A stretch of 30,000 nucleotides of DNA from Aplysia californica (taxonomy: Eukaryota > Mollusca > Gastropoda > Aplysiida > Aplysiidae). Below are positions 18,002 to 27,800 of this stretch, in pieces (the first letter of the stretch is position 1; every line of letters starts with the position of its first letter). The stretch covers positions 64,360-94,359 of the forward strand of contig NW_004797536.1 of assembly GCF_000002075.1 (NCBI RefSeq), read 5' to 3'. A model generated the notes under the pieces. That model worked only from the letters and a program-made list of their open reading frames with translations, was not told where the DNA came from and ran no database searches. A program made the translations under genes and the position numbers.

Positions 18002-19246
18002 ACTAGTACTGTGAATTGAGCAGTGCAATCTGTTTCTATTTCAGGGCTGTTTATGGAAAGGTTGTGTCCCCTACCAAAAACATTTATCGCTTTCACTAAG
18101 AAAAATACAAATTATGTTGGCAGTTTTTTCATCTCTCTTTACTTTAAAAGTAGATTCTAGAAGTCTTGAATTTTAGGACGACTTAATGTATGGTTTTCAG
18201 AATGAGCCTGTATTGGTGTAGATCTGATTTTAAGGTTGGTTTGAGATATTTTTGATGAAAGTCATGTGTTACAGGTAAATGTTATTTATGACAAATACAT
18301 TGCTTCAAAATTTACTGAATAATTTTTAAGTTGTACTGTATCTCTGTTAGTTTAGTGTGATTATAACTAGAAAGAGTTTTTTTAAAGGACTGATAAATGG
18401 TTTTTAAGTAGAATTTTGTGGCTTCCAAGTGGCATTGTTTTTAACTTATAAATCTTTGAGCAGCAGCACCGTTGCTGATAATACATTTTGTGAGTTCACT
18501 TACTAAGTAAAAATTAAGCTTTTAAACAGCAGTACACAGCGTTAAAATTTAAAGCATGTTCTGCAAACAGCTTGCAAGAGGATAGGCCTTATTCTTTTTA
18601 AAGAACGTTTGAGAAAATGTGATTCTTCTGGATTCTCCTGCTTATCTATAATCTGTTTACCATGGCATAGATATGTCAATGTTGCATATGGATGAGTATG
18701 GAGCCCCACTGAGTTTTTCTCCACAAAATGTAATGCCTTTCTCTGCTTCCTTCCAACCCTTATTTTGAATGATAATGATAGATATTTTGCTTCCATTTGG
18801 TGGTGCTATATCATGTATTGCTAACACTTTGCATTTATCGAATAATGACACGTGTGTAAGTTATACGGTTTCATTAAAATATTACAAAAATTGACATAAA
18901 AAAGTGTTGTGTTTCTTGTTACTGTTTTTTCTCAAAGTGTCAGGTCTGACTCTGTTTTTTTGCATTCATACGATTACTTGCGTCTTTTTAGTTTCACAGT
19001 TTTCTTTTCAAGACTATAAAATTTACAGTAGTACTATGGGCACATAGAAAGTAGAAGAAGGCTACATTAGATCTAGTTGGAATATATCTTTAGTAGGCTA
19101 TTTCCCCTCAATGCTGGTGTATGGCCATCCTTGTTTGTTTGTCTTGAGTAGAGTTTTTACGGCGCTCCCAACTGGGTAATCCTTGCTCAATTAATTTCTT
19201 GGACATGACAATCCAAGAACTTTCACATGATTTTCCGTCTACATGT
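18002..19246. other. Gene-free stretch
   Basis: AT-rich sequence with no convincing exon, RNA gene or repeat. Open frames are short and match nothing I recognise. Confidence 0.5.
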
Positions 19247-19480
19247 ACAGTTTAACGTGGATAGGTCGAACACAGAAGACTCGAAATCACGCATCCGTCG
19301 AACTGTCCCTGCGGTCCCGCTTTTTTTTTCTTCTTTATCTTTGTAAGATATCCCTCAAACTACAGGTCCCTCATACAATCAAGGCTGGTCCTGAAGAATT
19401 CAAGCTATCCGTGTTATACTGTAGTACTTGGGTTCATTATTGGAGGTGGATAGGTCAAGGACTCCCCTGTTTCACTCAGT
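19247..19480. mobile_element. pogo/Tigger-like transposon terminus, relic
   Basis: The stretch starts ACAGTTTAACGTGGATAGGT and carries TCGAA words at about 19266, 19281 and 19298, then GCGGTCCCGC and a T-run. This matches the style of pogo/Tigger-like ends, which read CAGTnnAACCTnGATAA followed by repeated CTCGAA words and a GGTCCCG block. A related line (GGTGGATAGGTCAAGGAC) follows near 19446. A DDE transposase relic of the same superfamily lies at 22904-23176 and may belong to the same old insertion, now split by other elements. Confidence 0.4.
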
Positions 19481-19729
19481 GGTGACGGGCTACATCTTGA
19501 TGAAAGTAGACTAGTCTCTTATCTCTCTGAGGCTTGAGTACAATTCATTCATTGGTGCGGAGAATTTTTATCAAGTATATCAGCCTTTCTTCTGAGATCA
19601 GATGTTGCATCCCTCTTAGTCCAGGCTGATCCAGACCTGAGTCCACATCCCAAATAATCTAAATTGTGTTGATGGGGGCGTAAAAACATCTACATTAATT
19701 CAAATTTTTAAAGTTTTTAAAGTGGGGGG

Positions 19730-19802
19730 AGGGGCTCAACAGGTATGATGTTATGATGTTCGCCAGTGTCAACCTGGGGGTCCGGAGTTCAACCTTCACA
19801 AG
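19730..19802 (+). mobile_element. tRNA-derived SINE head
   Basis: GGGGCTCAACAGGTATGATG looks like a degenerate pol III A box region. About 50 bases on, GGGTCCGGAGTTCAACCTTC looks like a B box (GTTCAA). The middle (GTTCGCCAGTGTCAACC) has the layout of many invertebrate SINE heads. The tail is not defined and no second copy is present. Too diverged to be a functional tRNA gene. Confidence 0.4.
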
Positions 19803-20026
19803 CACGGAGTTTTCTTTCTTCTCATGTTTTTTTCCACCTTTTGATCCTAGGACAGGTAGGATCAAGCCCCTAACCTTCTGAAGTCCTCTGAGATAAAGAC
19901 TAAGATAGAAGTTTTGCACCTATATGGTCACTAAGTGGTTCTAAAATTGAAAAGAGTAGGCCCTTCCAGCGGGCAAAATTTAAAAAATTAATTCCTACCC
20001 AAAACAGAAGTCACTCTGGTCAGAAT

Positions 20027-20056
20027 ATAAATATATAAATATATATATTATAATAT

Positions 20057-20118
<62 letters not shown>

Positions 20119-20128
20119 ATATATTTAT
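20027..20128. repeat. (AT)n microsatellite
   Basis: About 100 bases of almost pure AT/TA dinucleotides with a few interruptions. Confidence 0.95.
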
Positions 20129-20149
20129 AAACTCTTAAGAGTACCTTTG

Positions 20150-20420
20150 GAAACAGCACGTGGCTGCCTGTCGGGCAACGGATAATCCTACATTCTAGTC
20201 TAGGAGTAAAAAAAAAATAAAGTTGTTCCCAAATCCGATCTGGACATTGTGGATTGCCTTGCTAGTGAGACAAGTTCTTGGGCCTTCAGCAAAATGTGAT
20301 AATACTGATAGGGTGGCTAATTCCTTTCCGTGCCGCCTTTACTTCCCCAACTCAAAGTCAGGTACCCATTACTACACTAGCTGCTCCGCCACCGCACCCT
20401 CATTCTATAATGAGTAAAAG
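20150..20420 (-). repeat. SINE-like interspersed repeat, minus orientation
   Basis: Read on the minus strand, GGTGGCGGAGCAGCTAGTG leads into TAATGGGTACCTGACTTTGA, then GGGGAAGTAAAGGCGGCAC, a CCAAGAACTTGTCTCACTAG block, and finally TTGCCCGACAGG. The wording resembles mollusc SINE bodies that I recall, but I cannot name the family and no second copy is in the window. Confidence 0.3.
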
Positions 20421-20653
20421 GATATAATAGCAATGTAAAGCCTACATAAAAATCAGCTGCACTATGACTATGAGATAAAGATCGTTCAGTCATTACTTCC
20501 TGAGGCATAGGAAGAAGGGACAAAAAAATTTCTCTTAATTGGGGAAGGGCTATAATGTCTTTTGACGTAACTTAACTACAGCGATGCACTACGTGGATGG
20601 ACGTAACATGAAACGGCTAAAAGGTCAGCAAATAGTTCTGCATGTAGATCATG

Positions 20654-20905
20654 TATACTGCCACAAGCTGACAAAACGCCTTTTTTCCCATTTAGGCGTC
20701 AAAATTTTTTATTTTTGCTAAATAGAAAGTCTGATCAGTTACCCCACCTGTGTGAAAAAAATCAGAGAGAAACTGTAACTAGTTTTTGAATGAATTAGAA
20801 TTCACATTTTGGGAAGACTATTTTTCAAGGTTACGCTGAAAAAAAATTTGTTTTTCTCGAAACAGCTGTGAAAAAAAAGACGTTTTGTCACCTTACGGCA
20901 ATATA
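20654..20905. mobile_element. TA-flanked MITE, mariner-type (248-bp body)
   Basis: The body 20656-20903 is flanked by TA on both sides. The left end TACTGCCACAAGCTGACAAA and the complement of the right end TATTGCCGTAAGGTGACAAA agree at most positions. The match continues through ACG(C/T)CTTTTTT for an inverted repeat of about 30 bp with five mismatches. TA target duplication and long TIRs fit Tc1/mariner-type non-autonomous elements. There is no coding capacity. It lies just left of the 554-bp tandem array. Confidence 0.78.
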
Positions 20906-20986
20906 GTAAGTCAGTAAAACAATACTGCAAAGAGCAAAGCCCTGTTCAACTTCACATGTTCAAATCCCAGACTGGGCATTCCTGAA

Positions 20987-22663
20987 CTCAGGTGGTCTTG
21001 GTGAGTTTTCAAGGCTCTCTTGAACTCAGATGTCTCGGTGCTAATAGCGACAGACATTAAATTTGGAGGGCTCGCTTCTTAAATTCTGAATAGTGTTGAT
21101 AAGTATAGCGGCACTCCACCCATACACTTTGAAGTAATATGAAGACAGAAAAGAAGACTACACCAAACAATGCAAAAGAGACAAATACACAAAGCAGTTT
21201 TGCAAACAAGACAAAAAATTCCCATTAGACTTCTCAGACTATTGTCAACATGGCTGCAGAGAGCCAGACTTTACTATTTAAGTTGTGACACAATATCCAT
21301 GTCACATAAACAAAAAAAGTTAAACATACATTATGTATAATACAAAAATTGTAAAAGTAACAGAAAATGCGTTTGTAAGAGTTCATGCACTAGCACATGT
21401 ATATATGTAAGTATGAAGAAGTTCAAAGTCAGCAAGCTCAAGAAATTCAAAGATTTGACAGAGGATCCAGAAATGAATGAGGAGTCTTCCAGACTGTTGG
21501 AGAACTTGGAGGAAGAGGTCATAGGGCGGGCCCTGCCAGACTCAGGTCGTCTTGTTGAGTTTTCAAGGCTCTACTCTCCTGAACTCATTTGTCTCGGTGC
21601 TAATGGTGACAGACATTAAATTTGGAGGACCAGCTTCTTAAATTCTGAATAGTGTTGATAAGAATAGCCGCACTCCACCCATACACTCTAAAGTAATATG
21701 AAGACAGAAAAGAAGACTACACCAAAAAATGCAAGAGACAAATACACAAAGCAGTTTTGCAAACAAGACAAAAAATTCCCATTAGACTTCTCAGACTATT
21801 TTCAACATGGCTGCAGAGAGCCAGACTTTACTATTTAAGTTGTGACACAATATCCATGTCACATAAACAAAAAAATTAAACATACATTATGTATAATACA
21901 AAAATTGTAAAAGTAACAGAAAATGTGTTTGTAAGAGTTCATGCACTAGCACATGTATATGTAAGTATGAAGAAGTTCAAAGTCAGCAGGGTCAAGAAAT
22001 TCAAAGATTTGACGGAGGATCCAGAAATGAATGAGGAGTCTTCCAGACTGTTGGAGAACTTGGAGGAAGAGGTCATGGGGCGGGCCCTGCCAGACTCAGG
22101 TCATCTTGTTGAGTTTTCAAGGCTCTACTCTCCTGAACTCATTTGTCTCGGTGCTAATGGTGACAGACATTAAATTTGGAGGACCAGCTTCTTAAATTCT
22201 GAATAGTGTTGATAAGAATAGCCGCACTCCACCCATACACTCTAAAGTAATATGAAGACAGAAAAGAAGACTACACCAAAAAATGCAAAAGAGACAAATA
22301 CATTAAGCAGTTGTGCAAACAAGACAACAAATTTCAATTAGACTTCTAAGATTATTTTCAACATGGCTGTACAGAGCCAGACTTTAATACATGTATTTAA
22401 GTTGTGACACGATATCCATGTCACATAAACAAAAAAATTAAACATATTATGTATACATGTAATACAAAAATTGTTAAAGAAAATATGTTTGTAAGTTCAT
22501 GCACTAGCACATGATGTAAGTATGAAGAAGTTCAAAGTCAGCACAATTAATCAATAGGTTCAAAGATTTGACGGAGGATCCAGAAATGAACGAGGAGTCT
22601 TCCAGACTGTTGGGGGACTTGGAGGAAGAGGTAATACCGTAATGGGGCGGGCCCTGCCACAAA
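20987..22663 (+). repeat. Three tandem 554-bp units
   Basis: Starting at CTCAGGT, units run at 20987-21540, 21541-22094 and 22095 to about 22663. The first two starts are spaced by exactly 554 bp, and the copies differ at few sites, the third more. Each unit holds a short ATGGCTGCAGAGAGCCAGAC start-like stretch ending in a stop after 12 codons, a small TGTGAC/GTCACA inverted repeat, and a frame beginning MKKFKVS and containing LTEDPEMNEESSRLLENLEE. That frame is open across the first two unit junctions (21413-21619 and within 21889-22173) but stopped in the third. No protein family is recognised. Between the two open copies most differences change an amino acid, so selection on the peptide is not indicated. 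Confidence 0.88.
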
Positions 22664-22903
22664 AGAACAAGTTTACCTACACAGTGAAGTGGGAGACACA
22701 GAAAGGTGACTGTTTGCTTCTTCACTTTCTTTCAGTATAAAAGTGAGCTGGGCTTTAATGAAGGGTGGGGGTTTTTTTTCTCCCCTTTTTAATGACACTT
22801 TTTGCTCTGAGCGTCAGCTAAATGATGGCTTCTTGAAAATAACGTTTAAACTGACCAGAGAACAAGTGAGCCGGCCCAGAGCCCATCCCTTCAAGAACCT
22901 TCG

Positions 22904-23176
22904 AAAGAGAAGAAAGTGTTGATAATTTTGGATGGGCACAGAAGCCACACTATGAACCTTGAGGCTATAAGTTTAGCCAAAGAAAACTTTGGGGAGATGT
23001 TAAGCCTGCCATCGCACACGACATACAAATTACAACCCCTCGACTGAAGTTTTTTAAAGCCCCTGCAGACCTACTATGACTCCGCTGTTCAAAAGTGGCT
23101 TAGGAATCACCCGGGTAGGGCAGAGGGACAGCTTCACTACTTCAAGTGTCGTCTCTATTTTGTGAACCCTACTTGA
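22904..23176 (+). pseudogene. pogo/Tigger-like DDE transposase fragment (DDE_1 superfamily)
   Basis: Translation gives KVLIILDGHRSHTMNLEAI, then LAKENFGEMLSLPSHTTYKL and QPLD, then a stop codon, and in the same frame SFLKPLQTYYDSAVQKWLRN followed by HPGRA. This is the characteristic D-G-H-x-S-H ... LPxHTTxxLQPLD ... FxKPLxTYY core of pogo/Tigger-type transposases (DGH carries the second catalytic aspartate). The N-terminal helix-turn-helix domains and the first catalytic Asp are not found, and the frame has an internal stop, so it is dead. It begins about 240 bp to the right of the 554-bp tandem array. Confidence 0.8.
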
Positions 23177-23886
23177 AAGTAAATATCAGCAATAAATGGT
23201 TTCAGGTCATGTGGCATTTATCCCACTTCGCGTGACATGTTCGACGAACATGAGTTCACATCATCTTTTTGCAAACAGCCTGCACTGTATTAAAGAAATC
23301 TGTGTGTCTACAAAATTTCATTATGTTATGTCCATAAATGCATACTCTCTGCTGGTTTGAAAAAAAAAGGTCCATATTACCCTACTAGGCAAAGAAGTTC
23401 TACAAACACATGAACACAATAAAAAAACAAAGAAAGAAAATAAAAACAAAAACACACAAAAATACACACTGAAAGCAGTTAACAGTGATGACGAACAGCA
23501 CTAGTGCAAAAGACGTGGAAGATCTGCTTCAGGTGCAATTTGTTCCCCTTGGCGCAGTTATTTATAACCGTGGATGAAAGTTTCGGTAATTTTAAAGGAA
23601 ATTTAATCATTATTTTCCAACTTTTGCGGAAAATTGGCTAAAATTCTTGAATTGACGAAAATGGCAAAAGTTGCGCTGAGGGCAAAAGTTGCGCGAGTAA
23701 ATTTCTCTGAGGACAGATAAACAGAGGTTATCAATTCTGACTATTGCAGGAGTGAGTACCATGATCATAGCATAGAAACTCCTTTATGTCAAAAAGTGAA
23801 ACAAGGAAACAAACAAGCCAAGTCAAAAGATTAAGGAAACGCTACATTGAAAACAGGAACCAAATGGGAAAATAAGATGCAAGGAG
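23177..23886. other. Gene-free stretch with small repeats
   Basis: It contains a perfect palindrome CATGTTCG-A-CGAACATG at 23236-23252 and a direct repeat of GGCAAAAGTTGCGC at 23663-23676 and 23681-23694, with an opposing CAACTTTTGC nearby at about 23620. Otherwise it is AT-rich and noncoding. Confidence 0.55.
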
Positions 23887-24014
23887 ACAAGAAGAGGACA
23901 AAAAAAGATGAAAGTGAGACAAGAAGTGGACAAAAAAAGATGAAAGTGAGACAAGAAGTGGACAAAAAAAGACGAAAGTGAGACAAGAAGAGGACAAAAA
24001 AAGATGAAAGTGAG
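23887..24014. repeat. 32-bp tandem repeat, 4 copies
   Basis: Four back-to-back copies of a purine-rich 32-bp unit (ACAAGAAG[AT]GGACAAAAAA + GA[TC]GAAAGTGAG). Only two positions vary. The length is not a multiple of three, so the open frame on the other strand is an artefact. It lies 0.8 kb beyond the stop of the zinc finger gene. Confidence 0.95.
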
Positions 24015-24812
24015 ACAGAGAATAACAAAGAGAGAGAGTTCTGTATTACGACTGGAGAGACAATTTATAAAGACAGAACTAAACACTTTTAAATTAAAAA
24101 GATCAATGGTGTTTGGACAATAGCCTGCACGTACATGACGTAGTTTGATCGGGACGGAAATGTTGAAAAAGATTTAAAGACAGAAGAGAGGAACGGTATG
24201 AATACATGTGTATGCTGTAAACTGTAAAGGAATTTGAGCTCCAGATGTGTATCTGGATACTTCTTAAACATTACATCTCAATTTACAAACTATGAAAGGA
24301 AATATCATTTGTTCACATGAGATAAAAAGTACAAAAACACCCTGAAGTGGATCTCATAAAACAAAGGAACAAACTGGCAATGAAATGTCAGGAGGGACAA
24401 AAACCTTTCTTCAGTAAACAATAGAACCTTATATATTCAATTCCTAATTCTAGGTACTTCCTTGAAATAAATACAAACAACCCTACCCATTAAAAACGCA
24501 AAAGTCTGTCAGTTCATAAAGCCTGAACCAAGTCTTCATTTTCACATCCTGGCAATACATGGTCTGGATGAGTTTCTGGTGTAAATTTTACCTTCATCCC
24601 AGCTGTCATAGGCCAGGATCTTTCTCATAGACATGAAGCACACCAGTAGGCAAGCTGCTGCTTAAGAAAATGCAATCCTCTGCGGTGCCTTCAGTGAGGT
24701 AGAAAAGAATATCGATGATATATGTGCATGAGATGAGTTATAAAATGTCTCTTGAAAACCAAACATAATGTGGCAGAACGAGATATCAATGCTAGGCACT
24801 ACAATACTGTTG
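24015..24812 (-). other. Probable 3' UTR of the zinc finger gene
   Basis: This is the sequence downstream of the minus-strand stop at 24815-24813. It is AT-rich and has no coding signal. No canonical AATAAA is seen on the minus strand here. Variants TATAAA (about 24062-24067) and, further out, ATTAAA (about 23596-23601) are the nearest options, so the transcript end is not defined. Confidence 0.35.
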
Positions 24813-27800
24813 TTACACATGAAATGTATCTTGAGTATCAGCTAATACAATGTCCTCGTTCGACCCATCATGCTCCGAGGGGCAGATTCTTTTTTCTAAT
24901 GCCTGAAGAATTTCTTGTTCTAAAAACTGGGCGTCTGTGATGACAGATGAAGGCACATTACAGAGAATATGGCTGCCCTCATTGTCAAAAGATGGTCCAG
25001 CCATGGAGTCGGACAGACTTGGAGCAATCCCTAACGCTGCAACAGTTTCAAGAGCCCCAGAGGTGTCAACCGTGTAGAAGGAAGTGCTATCTTGACTGAT
25101 GGACTTGGCGTCCAGACCATCAGTCACAAACTCAGTTGGTATTTCCATCAAGGTGTCCGGGTCTTCCACCTCTTCTCTGCTTATAATCAATTCTTGTCCC
25201 GAGGCGTCTCGGCTCACAATCAGTTCCTGTCCTGAGTAAAAGATATTCTGTGAGCTATCCAGATGGGGCACCTCCGCAACAGTAAACTCAACATTGCCAT
25301 CCAGGTGTTCCGTAATAGGAACTGTAGGATAAGAATAGACTTCCCCCGTTTCTTCTCCAGGTACAATATCCTGATTTACAAAAGCAGATTCCACAGACTC
25401 AATCTTTGAGTGCTCTTGAATGACTGTAGGATCGGGTACCAATGTATGAAGCCTTTTATTGAGAAAAGAAACATGTTGAGGACTTTCTATTCTGTTTTCG
25501 ACAAGATGAGTCACAGAAGGTAAATTATTCACCGGGCCTGGAGCACCCTGAAAATGGGAGAACTGAGTTTCTGTGATCTGGTCTCCTGGGTCCACAGAAA
25601 TGACGGGTGTCTGTAAAACTATGGTCCTTCCCTGAGTATCAGTCTGGAGAATGAAATATTTGGTATCTTCTGACTGAGGTTGTACTGGTATATGATGACT
25701 CACAGGTTCCTGCTTGGTAGGGAGTATGATAAAATGATTGCCATTGTTGAAATCAGGGGATAAAGAATGAGCGTTCTTCACTTTGTGAGGTTCAAAGCCG
25801 GCAGTTAAATGAGGTGTTCTCTCCAGTATTTGAACTTCAGAACTGTAGACTTGTTTTGAGGTTGTGGGAAGGTCTGTTGCTTCTATGAATGAGGTCTTCA
25901 GGACAGAGGGGACTGCATCATATTGCTTTGATGAAGAAGCAACATGAGAAACAGGTATATTTGTCCTGCTGTCTGGGGTTTGCAATGGGGAATGGACTAA
26001 GAACTGAGTTTGGTTGGGACCAATCACAGTCATATTGTTGGAAAGCAACTTTCCTCTACCATTCAAATTCTGATGGTGAATCTCTTGCATTGGGATGCAA
26101 CGTACAGAATCGGCATTAAGTTTTATTTGCTGTAAGACTGTAGGATTTTGATGAAATTTCCTGTGGTCTGTGGGGCCATAATTAACAACAGTGCCTTTAG
26201 GTTTGACAATGACAGTTTGAACAGACGAGAGCTGCTTACTTTGTTTGGGATGTTTCGCTAAATTGCTTTCACTTATACTTTCAATAGGTTTACTTAAGCC
26301 ACCTTTTGGCTTCGAGAATTTGTTTGCATCTTTCACAAGAATAGGGGTCTGGGTTCCAAGACTGACTGCCTTGGAGTTGTGTATGGCCTGATCAATGATT
26401 TCAGCCATGGAACGTTCAGGTGCCGTGGATTTCTCCTTTCCTTTCTTGGATATAATTTTGGCATCACGAATTGCTTGATCTATCAAAGAAGCAAGAACAG
26501 ATCCAGAAGTGATACCGTCTTTTTTTTTGGAATCCTCCATGGCTTTATTCAACACCTCCGTGACAGACGTCACTGTCCCCGGGGACTCTCGGTGGCTTTT
26601 TAAGTGCCGAATAAGACTGTTCTCCGCTGTGTACTGACGCGGACAAAGCAAACACTTGTAAGGCTTAGGTAGAGAGGCTTTGGGTTTGGTGTGAATAACT
26701 TGATGTCGGAGGAGTTTACTCTTCGTGATGAAGCTTTTCTCACATTCACCACACTTATGCGGTCGGATGTTGGTGTGAATTTTTATGTGTATTTGCATGT
26801 TCACTTCTTGAGAAAATTTCTTTCCACACAACGGGCACTCGTAAGGCTGTTCTCCGGTGTGAACAGTGGTGTGTCGTTGAAGATCTCGCCGCGTGGCAAA
26901 CTTTTTGCCACAGGTATCACAGGCGATATTTTTTGGCAGTTTAACTCCTTGATGTTTTTTCAAGTGAGAATTAAGTTCTGATCTGTATACAAAGTTCTTT
27001 TGGCAAATATCACAATGAAACTTTCTGTCTAAAGTGTGCCTTCTTTTGTGCATGACAGCATCTCCTTTTGTTAAGTATTTCTTACCACAAATATCACAAG
27101 GAAACTTGCGTTCCACCACATGTCTTTGAGCATGATTGTCCAACCATTTCTTCACAGCAAAACTCTGACTGCAAATGTCACATTTGAAAGGTTTATAGGC
27201 ATTGGGGTGACGTTTTTTGTGGATGAACAACAGTCTTCTGTCTTTGAATGTTCTCTTACAAGGGAAGCATTTGTGCAAATTCTTTTCCTTGTTGCCGACT
27301 TGCTTTGAAATGTGTCTCCTCAAAGCCAAAGGGAATCTGTTCTTACTTGAAACAGTGTCCTGGTCACTTTGATTTTTTGAATGTTCACATTTAGTTTTAT
27401 GTTCTTGCAGCTCCGGCATGTCTCTAAACTGTGATTTGCACATACCACAAGAAAAAGTAGAAGGAACAGAGAACTTACATTCATGATTCTCAATGTGAGA
27501 TTTGAGCCCTTGAAAATGAGAAAATTTCAGTTCACACTGCAAACACTGATATGGCATGGAACAATTATGTTGCATCATATGTTCGGAATAAGATTCATTC
27601 CTCAAAAAACAACAGCAACACTGTGGACACTTCAGTAACAAACTTTTATCTTCATCTATTTGCCTTTCTTGTTTACCGAATAGTCGACTTTTGCTTGAAA
27701 CAGTCCTAAATTGCAACTTCTTGTCTTCTCCTCCATTCCCAGTACTGCAACTTGAAGTTTTCTTTTTTCTCTCTGCACTCACTTTAGACTTGACCTTTAC

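Noticed and set aside
20945-20990. GTTCAAATCCC word considered as a SINE B box
   Set aside because: No credible A box at the right distance upstream, and the tandem array starts immediately after.
23823-24086. Minus-strand frame with repeated FFVLFLSH-type peptide
   Set aside because: It is the 32-bp tandem repeat, whose period is not a multiple of three, so successive units are read in different frames.
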